64,000 bases of DNA from Betaproteobacteria bacterium (GCA_016703785.1 JADJBM010000032.1:1-64000); one strand, 5' to 3'; positions 45,944-55,869 are shown, counted from the first letter of the stretch. Program-made: numbers and translations. The notes: generated from the letters alone by a model not told the origin.

Positions 45944-46588
45944 CTACTTCTTCTCCGCCATGCGCGCATTGCCGATGGCCCGCTTGTACAGCGCGCCCAG
46001 CACCTTGACCTCCTGGTCGCCGGGCGATTTCTCGCCAAGCTGCTGCAGCAGTGCGTCAACCTTGTCGAACTCGCGCAACTCGAAATAGCTCGCCAGCAGG
46101 TACAGCTCCGGGTTGCGGTCGCCTGCATCGGCTTGCTTGCGCAGGTCGGCGTAGTTCTTCTCGACCGACTCCAGCGTGCCGCCGGAAGGCATCGAACGCA
46201 TGCGCACCATGCCGGCCTTGACGTTGCCGTCGGGCGAGGGCGTCTTCGACAGCTGCTTGACGAGGATGGCCGGCAGTGTCTTCACCTCCGGCTGCAGGCC
46301 GCCCTTGACCACCTTGCTCGCGCCGCTGCCGACTTCCAGCTGGCCGGCGCCCTGCCAGGTTTCCTGGCGCCCGCCTTCAAAGTAGACCATCTGCAGGCGC
46401 GATGCGCCCTCCAGCGACAGGCGGTCGCCGGCGCGCAGCTTGACGAAGGACTTGAGCTCGCTGGCGGCCGCCTTGTCTTCCTGCAGCCTGACGTTGCCGG
46501 ACACCGCCGTGACGAGGCCGACCTCGGCACTCCAGGCGCCCGCCGAGACGAAGGCGATCCCCACCACCCACCACGCTTTATGCATCAT
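45944..46588 (-). CDS. FecR-domain periplasmic protein
   Basis: The 214-residue protein has a signal peptide (FVSAGAWSAEVG), a FecR-type domain (VTAVSGNVRLQEDK, LRAGDRLSLEGASRLQMVYF) and a C-terminal helical part with a TPR-like end (LYLLASYFELREFDKVDALL). In many bacteria such proteins accompany CHASE2-cyclases, and this one starts within the stop codon of a cyclase gene. The two ATG codons at 46588 and 46585 are both possible starts. It may sense the periplasm for the cyclase. Confidence 0.82.
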   Translation of the reverse strand: MMHKAWWVVGIAFVSAGAWSAEVGLVTAVSGNVRLQEDKAAASELKSFVKLRAGDRLSLEGASRLQMVYFEGGRQETWQGAGQLEVGSGASKVVKGGLQPEVKTLPAILVKQLSKTPSPDGNVKAGMVRMRSMPSGGTLESVEKNYADLRKQADAGDRNPELYLLASYFELREFDKVDALLQQLGEKSPGDQEVKVLGALYKRAIGNARMAEKK

Positions 46589-48509
46589 TGCTTTACTCCC
46601 CGATTGACTGAAAGTACCTCGAATACCCTGACCGGCGCCTCGCGGCCCTTGACCGTGACGACCTCGCTGCGGCCGCAGGTCACCGACTCGCCAGCGCCGA
46701 CTATGGTCGATTCGCTGGCCAATATAGCGCAACCCAGCTGCTTGGTCATGCCCTCCAGGCGCGAGGCCAGGTTGACCGTATCGCCGATGGCGGTGAATTC
46801 CATGCGGGTCGGCGAGCCGATGTTGCCGATGATCGCCTCGCCGCTGTGCAGGCCGATGCCGACGGCGAACTTCGGCAGGTCGCGGCCGGGAAAGCGCTGT
46901 TCCATCCAGCCGGCGAATTCCCCGGCGACGGCATGCAATGCGACGGCGGCGCGCACGCCGCGGATGGCATGGTCCTCCACCGGCAGGGGCGAGCCGAACT
47001 CGACCATGACAGCGTCGCCGATGAACTTGTCGATGCTGCCGCCCTCGGCCAGCAGCACGGCGCAGGCGCGCTCGAAATAGGTGTTGAGCATTTCCACGAC
47101 TTCCCTGGCATTGAGCTTTTCGCTGATGGTCGTGAAATTGCGGATGTCAGAGAACAGCACGGTCATCACCTGCGACTGGCCGCCCAGCTCCGGCCGATGC
47201 TCGGCATGGAGCAGTGCCTCGACGACCTGGTCCGACACGTAGCGGCCGAACATCTGGCGCACCCGCGCCCGCTCGCGCTCCTCGCCCGTCAGTCGCCAGC
47301 CGAGCACGCCCAGCAGGGCGAAGCCGGCGACCAGGGCATAGGCGGCGACCGGCATCAGCACCCCGCGCGGAACGCGATGAAGCTGGCCAGTGCCAGTAGC
47401 GGCACGCCCAGCAGCCAAAGCAGCCCCCCCTGCCAGGCCGGCAGTGCAACGAAGACGGCGACGGCAAGCACGGCGAGCAGCAGCAGCGTCACCAGGCGCA
47501 GTCCGTCGCCCATCGGCCGCAGGCGCTCGCCGGAGAGCAGCGACTCGACGATGTTGGCGTGCACCTCGACGCCGGTCATGAGGGCGCCGCGGCCGGAGAA
47601 GAAACGGGTCGCGTAGGGCGTGAAATGCTCGTCGTTGAGACCGGCTGCGGTTGCACCGAGGATGACGGCCTTGCCGCGCAGCGACGCCGCCACCGCCTCC
47701 GGCAACGGCCCGTCGGCCAGCAATGCCTTGAGCGAGACGCGCGGAAACGTGCCCGGCGGGCCGAGATAGGGGACCGGCGTCGCCGTCTCCCGGAGGCTGA
47801 CTTTGCGGCCGCCGAGCGTCCAGCTCCCGCTGTGGGGATCGAGGCCGGCCGCGCGCACGGCCAGCAGGGAAGGGAAGCCCAGCACCGGCACGCCCGATTC
47901 CGGCAGCGTGATGCCCTTGGCGGCGACCGGCGCCACCAGATAGCTGCGGATGACGCCGTCGCCCTCGTCGAGCAGGTCGCCCAGGCCGATGTGGCCGGGA
48001 ATGTCGAAATCCGGCAGCGCCAGCAGGTAGTCGGGGCTCGGCAGCAGGTAATCCGTCTCGCGCGCGCCGGAACCCGAGCGCGTCGCCACCAGCACCAGGC
48101 GACCGCTGTTGATCTCTTCGCGGAAGGGCCGGTCGTAGTCGCGCGCCGCGCTCTGCAGCTCGCCGCCGAGCTTGCCGAGCCAGCGCTCCGGGCTGATGCT
48201 GAGCAGCATGTCCAGGCCGATGGCCTGCGCGCCGGCCGCGCGCAGGCGGGACAGCGCCCGCGCCATGCGGTCCGTCCAGAACACCATCGGATCGTCGGGA
48301 TAGGCTGCCAGCGTGTCCTCGTCGATGGCGACGATGACCACATGCTGCGCCTCGGCGCGCTTGCCCTGCCACTGGAACCAGGCGTCCTGCAGGCGCTGGT
48401 CGACGGGATTCAGCGCGCCGCTGCGGAACAGCGCCTCGGCGGCCAGGGCGGCGCACAGCGCAAACAGCGTGAGCCAGAAGCGCTGCTTGCGACCGCGGAA
48501 AACGCTCAT
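46585..48509 (-). pseudogene. CHASE2-domain adenylate cyclase, one frameshift
   Basis: The N-terminal half is a CHASE2 sensor (QHVVIVAIDEDTLAAYPDDP, GLDMLLSISPE), followed by three membrane helices and a class III cyclase domain: metal aspartates in LFSDIRNFTT and FIGDAVMVEF, and TAIGDTVNLASRLEG. Lysine and aspartate at the purine-selecting positions favour ATP. A missing G in the GGGG run near 47362 separates the last membrane helices from the rest. The joined protein is about 640 residues. It overlaps glpD upstream and the FecR gene downstream by four bases. One 24-bp word lies in sense. Confidence 0.88.
47781..47804 (-). repeat. 24-bp bipartite word, copy 9
   Basis: On the minus strand: AAAGTCAG, ten bases, ACGGCG, in sense in the CHASE2 region of the cyclase gene. 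Confidence 0.8.
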
Positions 48510-50035
48510 GCCGTCTGCCTCTTCTCGTCAAGGTGGCGGGCCAATCGCGCCCGACCCGTCGCGTCGATGCGCAGGCCGCACTTGGTTCTCCGCCAGAGAA
48601 CGTCGTCCACTTCGTGCGCCCACTCGTGGGCCGCCATGTAATCCACTTCGGCCGCGTACAGCCCGCCGCCAAAGTGCTCGCCCAGGTCCGCCTCCGTTTG
48701 TGCCGCGCCCAGCACGCGCGCGGCCCGCGTGCCATGGCGGCGCGCCAGCGCATGCAGCAAATCGGGCGGCAAGGCAGGATATTTCCCGGCCAGCTCCAGT
48801 AGCAAGCCGGGCAGGCCGCGCGGCCCCAGCCCGCCGCCGGGCAGATGCACCGCCGCGCTCCAGGGCGGGCGCAAATCCGGCAGCCAGGGCTGCAGCCGCG
48901 CGAGCACGCGCTCGGCCAGATGCCGGTAAGTGGTCAGCTTGCCGCCGTAGATCGACAGCAACGGCGCCTCCTGCGCGCTGCCGTCCACCGTCATGCGGTA
49001 CTCGCGGCTGACGGCCGAGGCATTCCCCTGGCCGTCGTCATAGAGGGCGCGAATGCCGGCGAAGGACCAGGCCACCTGCGATGGATCGGGCGGTGCCTGG
49101 AAAAAACGGCCGACGACGCTGCACAGGTAATCCGTTTCGGCGGACTCGATCTGCGGCGCGGCCTCCGGCGCATCCAAAGGCACCTCGGTGGTGCCGACCA
49201 GGCTGAAGTCGTCTTCGAAGGGAATCACGAAGGCGATGCGGCCGTCGTCGTTCTGCAGCAGGTAGGCCTGCTCGCCCGCGTACAACCGCGGCACCACGAT
49301 ATGGCTTCCCTTCACCAGGCGCAGCGATTCGCCGCCTTCGCCGGCGCCGACGATCGCCTCGCGCACCGCAACGGTCCACGGGCCCGCCACGTTCGCCAGG
49401 ATGCGCGCGCTGCATTCCTGCTGCGTGCCGTCCGCCGCCTGCAGCACGGCCTTCCATTCGCGGCCTTCGCGACGTGCGCCGACCAGCTGCGTGCGCGTCA
49501 TTACCTTTGCGCCGAGCTGCGCCGCGGACACCACGTTGAGCAGGGTCAGCCGCGCATCGTCGGTAGCGAGGTCGGAGTAGGCGAAGCCGTGCGTGAATTC
49601 CGGCCGCAGCGGTTCGCCATAGGGCGTGCCGCGCAGGGCCAGCGCCTGCGCCCGCTTCAGGCTGGAGCCGCGCGCCAGGCCGTCGTAGAGCGCAAGGCCG
49701 AGGCGGATCATCCAGCGCGGGCGCTGCGCCGGCGTATGGGGGATGACGAAGCGCTGCTCGCGCGCCAGGTGCGGCGCGATGGCCAGCAGCGTCTCGCGCT
49801 CGGCCAGCGATTCGCGCACCAGGCCGAATGCGTAATGCTCCAGGTAGCGCAGGCCGCCGTGGATCAGCTTGGTCGACGTGGAAGAGGTCGCGCCGGCGAT
49901 GTCGCCCTGGTCGACGATCAATACCCTGAGGCCGCGGCCGGCGGCATCGCGTGCGAGGCCGGCGCCGTTGATGCCGGCGCCGATGATGAGCAGGTCGTAG
50001 GCGGGTTCGGTGCTAGCAGCCTGTCGGACTTTCAT
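48506..50035 (-). CDS. glpD: Aerobic glycerol-3-phosphate dehydrogenase
   Basis: GlpD is a membrane-associated FAD enzyme that oxidises glycerol-3-phosphate to dihydroxyacetone phosphate and feeds the quinone pool. The 509-residue protein has the FAD site LLIIGAGINGAGLARDAAGRG, TSSTSTKLIHGGLRYLE, VPRLYAGEQAYLLQNDDGR and SIYGGKLTTYRHLAERVL. The ATG at 50033-50035 and the first codons (MKVRQAAS) come from the end of a 272-bp palindromic element, so the natural N-terminus may have been replaced. No glpK or glpF is nearby. It is first in a chain of overlapping genes with the cyclase and FecR. Confidence 0.93.
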   Translation of the reverse strand: MKVRQAASTEPAYDLLIIGAGINGAGLARDAAGRGLRVLIVDQGDIAGATSSTSTKLIHGGLRYLEHYAFGLVRESLAERETLLAIAPHLAREQRFVIPHTPAQRPRWMIRLGLALYDGLARGSSLKRAQALALRGTPYGEPLRPEFTHGFAYSDLATDDARLTLLNVVSAAQLGAKVMTRTQLVGARREGREWKAVLQAADGTQQECSARILANVAGPWTVAVREAIVGAGEGGESLRLVKGSHIVVPRLYAGEQAYLLQNDDGRIAFVIPFEDDFSLVGTTEVPLDAPEAAPQIESAETDYLCSVVGRFFQAPPDPSQVAWSFAGIRALYDDGQGNASAVSREYRMTVDGSAQEAPLLSIYGGKLTTYRHLAERVLARLQPWLPDLRPPWSAAVHLPGGGLGPRGLPGLLLELAGKYPALPPDLLHALARRHGTRAARVLGAAQTEADLGEHFGGGLYAAEVDYMAAHEWAHEVDDVLWRRTKCGLRIDATGRARLARHLDEKRQTA

Positions 50036-50285
50036 CGTGAGTGCGACGGAGGTGAATTTCGTGCAGGGCAAGGCGCGGCGGCGCGGACAGTAGTTATTCT
50101 ACGGCAAGCCGCCGCAACGCCGCCCTGCGCGAAATTCACCCCCGTCCCTTCGGGTTGTTTCCCAAAGCGGCGTCTGCGGCGTTGCAGCGCTTGGCAATGG
50201 AACGACCATTGCCAGCGCGCCGCGCCTTGCATCCATCCGCTTTGGGAAACAACGCATCTCACGAGGCAAGTCCGACAGGCTGCTA
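50014..50285. mobile_element. 272-bp palindromic MITE-like element
   Basis: Eighteen-base perfect terminal inverted repeats (50014-50031 and 50268-50285) enclose two internal hairpins: a long imperfect one at 50051-50140 (GGTGAATTTCG against GAAATTCACC) and a 17-bp perfect stem (50154-50170 with 50237-50253). There is no transposase. No clear target duplication is seen. It sits between pdsS and glpD and extends 22 bases into glpD. Confidence 0.75.
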
Positions 50286-50289
50286 TTGA

Positions 50290-52008
50290 TCACCGCTGCA
50301 TATTACCCGTGGCCAGCGGCAAGGTCACCGTGACGGCCACGCCCTCGCCGCCGGCCCGGTTCTCCGCGACGATCGTGCCCCCGTGGAATTCCGCGATGAG
50401 GCGCGCGATGTAGAGGCCGAGGCCGAGGTGTGGTCCATCGTTGCCCGTGCCGGCGCGGTCCGGGCGCGAGGAGATCATCGCTTCGAAGAGCCGGCCCTGC
50501 ACCTCCGGCGGCAGCGGCGCGCCGGCATTCGCGACGACGAGCTGGGCATTGTTACGCTCGCGCGCCAGTTCGATGCGCACCGGCTCACCGGCCCGGCTGA
50601 AGTCGACGGCATTCGCCACCAGCTTGTCGAGCAGCTGCACCAGCAGGTCGGGCGAACCCTCGACCGTCAGCGCCTGGTCGGGCGGCAGCAGCTCGAAACT
50701 CTGCTGCGGATAGGCGTGCCGATAACCGCTCACGCATTCCGTCACCACCGCGGCGAGGTCGAAGGGCTCGCGCACCTCGCTGCGCAGGCTCTGCTCCAGG
50801 CGTGTCGCTTCGCTCATGCGCGTGAGTGTCTTCGACAACCTGGCAAGGCCTTCCTCGGCCCGCTCCAGATAGATCTGGGCCTGCGCCGGGTCCGCTTCCA
50901 GGCGCAGGTTTTCCAGCGAAGAGCGCACCACGGCGATGGGCGTGCGCAGCTCGTGCGAGAGGCGTCCGGCGAGGCTTTCCAGATAGCCGTGGTGCTGCGC
51001 CAGCTTGGCCAGCACGGCGGAAAAACTGCGCGACAGGTCGCCGATCTCGTCGCCCGCCTGCGAACCAGAGGTCAGGCGCCGCAATCGGCCGCGCGCATCG
51101 ACCGCGCTCTCCGCCTCGTCGCGCAGGCGGCGGATGCGGTTCGACAGGCGCGTGGCGAAGCCGAGCAGCACGGCGGCAGCCAGGGCGAACACCGCGATGG
51201 TGGTCAGCAGCAGGCTCTCCAGTGCCTGGTTGCGCACGGAGAGGATGGAGTGCGTCGTCTCCTCCACCACCACCGCACCCGCCACCGTGTCGCCGCTCCA
51301 GATCGGATGCGCCGCAGAGACGATGACGGCGCGGCCGTCGGCGCTGTTGCGCAGCCGCGTCGCCGGCGCACCGAGCAGCGCATGGGCAACCTCGCGGCCG
51401 GTACCGAGCACATCCTCGTCGAGCGCCTCGTCGAAATCCTCCGCCGGGCGCGGCAGGATGCGCGAAAGCATATCGCGCCAGAGACCGGAAAGGATGTCGC
51501 GCCAGACGCCTTCGGCGCTTCTCGCCGCCTCGCCCCCCTCACCCGTCTGCGCCTGCACCTTCGGCTTCAGGCTGCCGGCCAGCGCCAGCAGCTTCAGTTC
51601 GCGGTTGACCACCCAGATGCGCGCCGTCGAGCGCTCCAGCCCGCGCAGGATGGCCTCGATCTCCGCCACGGACTGCCGCTCCGGCAGCGCCGACTCGCGG
51701 CCGATGACCTCGACCACGACCGGCTCGCCCGTCCTGTCCGCCAGCTCCGCTGCCTGTTTGAGGCTGTCTTCCGCCGCTTGTCGCGTCGCGCTGGCGCCGG
51801 GCTTGAGGCGCATCAGCTGCGGCCGCTCGTGCAGGGCGGTGGCGACCGCGCGCGCCGTCGCCAGCAGCGCCTGCTTCTGCGCATCGAGCATGAAGCGCTC
51901 CAGTTCCTGCACGTACTGGTAACCCACCCAGGGCAGGACCAGCAACGACAGCGCGACGAGCGCCAGCTTCAGGCGCAGCGTGACCCTGAACCAGGGATTC
52001 GGCTTCAT
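50290..52008 (-). CDS. pdsS: Sensor histidine kinase of the dedicated sortase system
   Basis: The 572-residue kinase has an N-terminal membrane helix (LALVALSLLVLPWVGY), a periplasmic sensor of about 220 residues, a second helix (LTTIAVFALAAAVLLGF), HAMP, the phospho-acceptor histidine at about residue 352 (GRLSHELRTPIAVVRS) and an ATPase domain (GLGLYIARLIAEFHGG). Its position beside a response regulator, a VIT/VWA sortase target and a sortase matches the proteobacterial dedicated sortase system. It is translationally coupled to the regulator by ATGA. Its stop is five bases from the MITE-like element. Confidence 0.85.
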   Translation of the reverse strand: MKPNPWFRVTLRLKLALVALSLLVLPWVGYQYVQELERFMLDAQKQALLATARAVATALHERPQLMRLKPGASATRQAAEDSLKQAAELADRTGEPVVVEVIGRESALPERQSVAEIEAILRGLERSTARIWVVNRELKLLALAGSLKPKVQAQTGEGGEAARSAEGVWRDILSGLWRDMLSRILPRPAEDFDEALDEDVLGTGREVAHALLGAPATRLRNSADGRAVIVSAAHPIWSGDTVAGAVVVEETTHSILSVRNQALESLLLTTIAVFALAAAVLLGFATRLSNRIRRLRDEAESAVDARGRLRRLTSGSQAGDEIGDLSRSFSAVLAKLAQHHGYLESLAGRLSHELRTPIAVVRSSLENLRLEADPAQAQIYLERAEEGLARLSKTLTRMSEATRLEQSLRSEVREPFDLAAVVTECVSGYRHAYPQQSFELLPPDQALTVEGSPDLLVQLLDKLVANAVDFSRAGEPVRIELARERNNAQLVVANAGAPLPPEVQGRLFEAMISSRPDRAGTGNDGPHLGLGLYIARLIAEFHGGTIVAENRAGGEGVAVTVTLPLATGNMQR

Positions 52009-52694
52009 GCCTTCCACCGATACCCCATGCCATACACCGTGTCGATGCGATCGAACGACGCGTCCACGGCCTGAAACTTGCGGCGGATGCGCTTGATGTG
52101 GGAAGTAATGGTGCCCTCGTCCACCACCAGTTTGGCGTCGTGCATGAGCTGGTCGCGGTCCTTCACGTGGCCGGGAAACTTCGCCAGCGTGTGCACCATC
52201 CAGAACTCGGTCAAAGTCAGCTCCACCGGCACGGCGTTCCAGGTTGCACTGAGGCGCTTGGCGTCGAGGCGCAGCGCGCCGCGCTCGAGCAGCTCCTCCT
52301 CGCCCGACGGCTCGCCCAGCACCTCGACGCGGCGGAACAGCGCGGCGATGCGCGCCAGCAGGTGCGGCAGGCTGATGTCCTTGGTCAGGTAGTCGTCGGC
52401 GCCCAGGCGCAGGCCGGAGACGATGTCGAAGTCGGAATCGCGCGCCGTGAGGAAGATGATCGGCAGGCGCGGCGACAGCGCGCGCAGTTCGCGGCACAGA
52501 TCGAAGCCGCCCTCCGGCTCGTCGCCGAGGCCGATGTCGATCACCGCCAGGTCGGGCAATCGCGTGCGGAAGGCCGCCAGCGCTTCGGGCCGGCCGGCGT
52601 AGGCGGCGACCTCGTAACCCTGGCGCGCCAGCGCCTCCGCGTAGTTGGCGCGGATGGCGGCTTCGTCTTCGACGATGGCGATGCGTCTCGGCAT
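52005..52694 (-). CDS. pdsR: Response regulator of the dedicated sortase system
   Basis: The 229-residue regulator has a receiver domain (acidic pair at residues 9-10, phospho-acceptor Asp53 in LAVIDIGLGDEPEGG, LTARDSDFD, conserved lysine in DYLTKD) and an OmpR-type winged helix (VELTLTEFWMVHTLAKFPG, ITSHIKRIRRKFQ, TVYGMGYRW). It is transcribed away from the sortase target gene, leaving a 171-base intergenic region where its binding site probably lies. It overlaps the kinase start by four bases. One 24-bp word lies antisense to the winged-helix codons. Confidence 0.88.
   Translation of the reverse strand: MPRRIAIVEDEAAIRANYAEALARQGYEVAAYAGRPEALAAFRTRLPDLAVIDIGLGDEPEGGFDLCRELRALSPRLPIIFLTARDSDFDIVSGLRLGADDYLTKDISLPHLLARIAALFRRVEVLGEPSGEEELLERGALRLDAKRLSATWNAVPVELTLTEFWMVHTLAKFPGHVKDRDQLMHDAKLVVDEGTITSHIKRIRRKFQAVDASFDRIDTVYGMGYRWKA
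52213..52236 (+). repeat. 24-bp bipartite word, copy 10
   Basis: AAAGTCAG, ten bases, ACGGCG, antisense within the DNA-binding domain codons of pdsR. Confidence 0.8.
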
Positions 52695-52865
52695 GGCGCC
52701 CGACTATACCGAAAACACCGCCATGCGGCGCAGCGGAAAGGCAATTGCCATTTTTTTGCCACAATTCTTCGCCGCCCTGCCCGATTCCCTCCCCGCCGCC
52801 GCCCGACTTGCCCGCTTCAATGCGAACTGAACGGATGTCCGTTCGCAACGGGAAGGAGAAAAACA

Positions 52866-54920
52866 ATGAACACCCTGTCGGCAGGCGGCAAAACGGCAAA
52901 GCGACTGGTCGTCGTCGATATCATCGCCTACGTCGTGCTGGCTTTCAGCATCGGCCTCGCCACCGCAGTCTCGCTGGCCGGCGTGGTCCTCCTGCTGGCC
53001 CAGCAAGCGCAGGCCGCCGAGTTCGTGCCGATGCAGCCGGGAGAGGTGCAGCAGGGCACACTGCTGCTGAAATCCGACGGCCAGACCCTGGCCGTGCCGG
53101 CGGTGGCGACCGATGCCGAGATCAAGGTCTCCGGCATCGTCGCCCGCGCCGTCGTCAAACAAACCTATCGCAATCCCTACGATGAATGGTTCGAGGGCAT
53201 CTACGTCTTTCCGCTGCCGGAGAACGCCGCCGTCGACCACCTGCGCATGAAGGTCGGCGAGCGCGTCATCGAGGGCGACATCAAGGAGCGCCAGGCCGCC
53301 CGCGCCCAGTACGAGCAGGCCAAATCCACCGGTCGGCGCGCCGCGCTGGTCGAGCAGGAGCGGCCCAATATGTTCACCACCAGCGTCGCGAACATCCCGC
53401 CGCGCGGCGAGATCACGGTGGAAATCGAATACCAGCAGACGCTCCGATTCGATTCAGGCAACTTCAGCCTGCGCTTCCCCATGGTCGTCGGCCCGCGCTA
53501 CATCCCGGGTACGCCGACCGAAGGCCTGCGCCGAGCAACCCGGTGCGCCTCAAGGTCGTGCTCGACGCCGGCGTGCCGCTGGCCCGCATCGACAGCGCCT
53601 ACCACGCCATCACGCAGCGCGAGGCCGAAGGCGGCGGCCGCATCATCGAACTGGCCGCGGGCGAAGTGCCGGCCAACAAGGATTTCGAACTCACGTGGAC
53701 GCCGGCGGCGGGCCATGCTCCCTCGGCAGCGTTGTTCACCGAGAAAAGCGGTGACAAGCATTACGCGCTGCTCATGGTCATGCCGCCGGCGAAGGAGGTC
53801 GCCGCCGCGCGCCTGCCGCGCGAAGTGATCTTCGTCATCGACACCTCCGGCTCCATGTCCGGCAGCTCCATCGCCCAGGCGAAAGAGGCGCTGGCGCTCG
53901 CCGTCTCGCGCCTCGACGAACGGGACAGCTTCAACGTCATCGAATTCAACTCCTACGCGAAAGCCCTCTACCCCGAGGCGCGCCAGGCCCATGCCGCCAA
54001 CCGCGACAACGCCGTCCGCTTCGTGCGCGGGCTGCAATCGCAGGGCGGCACCGAGATGGCGCTGGCGCTCAACCTGGCGCTGAACGGCCGCGAGAACCCC
54101 GGCCGCGTGCGCCAGGTGATCTTCCTCACCGACGGCGCCGTCGGCAACGAGGACGGCCTGTTCAAGCTCATCCAGGACAAGCTCGGCGACTCGCGCCTGT
54201 TCACCGTCGGCATCGGCTCGGCGCCCAACAGCCACTTCATGACCAAGGCCGCGCAGAGCGGCCGCGGCACCTTCACCACCATCGGCAAAATCGGGGAAGT
54301 GAAGGAGAAAATGGGTGCCCTCTTCGCCAAGCTCGAATCGCCCGTGCTGAAGGGCATAGAGATCGCCTGGCCCGCCGGCACCCGCGCCGAAGCCTGGCCG
54401 AAGCGCGTGCCGGACCTGTACCTGGGCGAACCCATCGTCGTCTCCGCCGCGCTGGACAAGCTGGAAGGCGATCTGCGCATCACCGGTCTGCGCGGAGACA
54501 CAGCCTGGCAGGCGACGCTGCCGCTCGGCGAAATGCGCGCCGGCAAGGGCATGGGCGTGCTGTGGGCGCGCGAGAAGATCGCCTCGCTGGTCGACAGCCT
54601 GCGCGACGGCGCGCAAGGAAGACGACGTGCGCGAGGCGGTGGTCGACGTCGCCCTCGCCCATCACCTGGTGAGCAAGTACACCAGCCTCGTCGCGGTGGA
54701 CAAGACGCCGGTGCGGCCGGTCGATGCCGATCTCAAGTCCGGCGCCGTCCCCACCAACCTGCCGGAAGGCTGGGAATTCGAAAAGGTCTTCGGCGAACTG
54801 CCGCAGGGCGCCACCGATTCGCGCTGGAACCTGCTGGCCGGGTTCCTCGCCCTGCTGCTGGCGAGCGGGCTGTATCGCAGCGCGCGCCGCGCGCCGATCG
54901 CGCTTGGAGGTGTGAAATGA
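52866..54920 (+). pseudogene. Sortase target protein with VIT and VWA domains, two frameshifts
   Basis: After a signal or anchor sequence (VVLLLAQQAQAAEF) comes a VIT domain (VSGIVARAVVKQTYRNPYDEW) and a VWA domain with the MIDAS motif DTSGSMSGSS (53840-53869). The C-terminus carries a sorting signal: LPQGATD (54798-54818), a hydrophobic helix (LLAGFLALLLASGLY) and basic RSARRAP. This is the marine-proteobacterial sortase target type. Single-base breaks near 53540 (one C short) and 54615 separate three frames; the joined protein is about 684 residues. A GGAAGGAG site precedes ATG 52866. The stop overlaps the next ATG by four bases. Confidence 0.88.
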
Positions 54921-55768
54921 GCGCGACCTTGCTCCCTCTCCTGCATCGGCGGGGCGAAGGTGGGGTTTCGCGAAGCATGCTTCGCGAAGCCGGCCGGCTG
55001 TGCAAAGCCGGCAGTGGGGCGCGGAGCGGGGCTGGGGTGAGGGTGGGCAGGCCGTTCCCCCTCACCCAACCCTCTCCCCGCCGGGGAGAGGGGAAAAGGT
55101 CTGGCGAAGACTGGCCACTCGGCGTCGAATGCGCCTGGCCCTCCGCCATGCACGCCGCCCCCGCCCAGGCCGTCGTGCGCGGCCGAATTGACCCTCTGTC
55201 AAGCCGCTGGCAACTGTGGCTCGCCGCCGTCGTACTGGCCTTCGGCCTCTGGCAGCTCGGCCAGGGCAGCTACATCCAGGCCAAGGCCTGGCTGGCGCAG
55301 GTGCTCATCAAGCAGGCCTGGGCGCGCACGCTCGACGGCGAGGCGCAGGCCAAGCCCTGGCCGTGGGCCGACACCTGGCCGGTGGCGCGCATCACGGTGC
55401 CCGACCGCGGCATCGAGCGCTTCGTGCTGGCCGGCGCCAACGGCCGCGCCATCGCCTTCGGCCCCGGCCACGTCTTCGGCACGCCGCTGCCGGGCGAAGC
55501 CGGCAACAGCGTCATCGGCGGCCACCGCGACACCCACTTCGCCTTCCTGCGCGACCTGCGGCACGGCGAGGAGATCCTCGTGCAAAAGTCAGCCGCTGGA
55601 ATACGGCGGTACCGTGTCGAACACAGCGAAATCGTCGATAAAGGCGACACCCGCGCGCTCGCGCAGGCCGACGACGGGGCGCGACTGACCCTGATTACCT
55701 GCTACCCCTTCGACGCCCTGCGCGCCGGCGGCCCGCTGCGCTACGTCGTGACGGCGAAGGCCATATGA
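54917..55768 (+). CDS. Class D-type sortase with repeat-encoded N-terminus
   Basis: The catalytic domain is complete: ARITVPDRGIERFVLAGAN, histidine in GGHRDTHFAFL (residue 203), cysteine in LTLITCYPFD (residue 262) and arginine in GGPLRYVVT (residue 275). It should cleave the target at LPQGATD and attach it covalently. The membrane helix (LWLAAVVLAFGLWQLGQG) starts only at about residue 97. The first 85 residues come from palindromic repeats (54935-55095) read in frame, so the original start was probably near 55190. The start overlaps the target gene stop. One 24-bp word lies in sense. Confidence 0.88.
   Translation: MSATLLPLLHRRGEGGVSRSMLREAGRLCKAGSGARSGAGVRVGRPFPLTQPSPRRGEGKRSGEDWPLGVECAWPSAMHAAPAQAVVRGRIDPLSSRWQLWLAAVVLAFGLWQLGQGSYIQAKAWLAQVLIKQAWARTLDGEAQAKPWPWADTWPVARITVPDRGIERFVLAGANGRAIAFGPGHVFGTPLPGEAGNSVIGGHRDTHFAFLRDLRHGEEILVQKSAAGIRRYRVEHSEIVDKGDTRALAQADDGARLTLITCYPFDALRAGGPLRYVVTAKAI
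54935..55095. repeat. Compound palindromic repeat in the 5' part of the sortase gene
   Basis: It holds a 22-bp perfect palindrome (54967-54988), a GCCGGC stem around TGTGCAAA (54993-55012) and a REP-like hairpin (55057-55094, AACCCTCTCCCC against GGGGAGAGGG). The first part is a reverse-orientation relative of the repeat at 33816. Confidence 0.7.
55585..55608 (+). repeat. 24-bp bipartite word, copy 11
   Basis: AAAGTCAG, ten bases, ACGGCG, in sense within the sortase gene between the catalytic His and Cys codons. Confidence 0.8.
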
Positions 55769-55869
55769 ACGGCCCGGGGCGCGGTGAATGCCAGAAGGGG
55801 GCGGGGGATGCGACCAGGTTCCCCCCCCCGCTTGCGCCCGGCGCGGCAAACCCTGAATAGGAGATCCAC

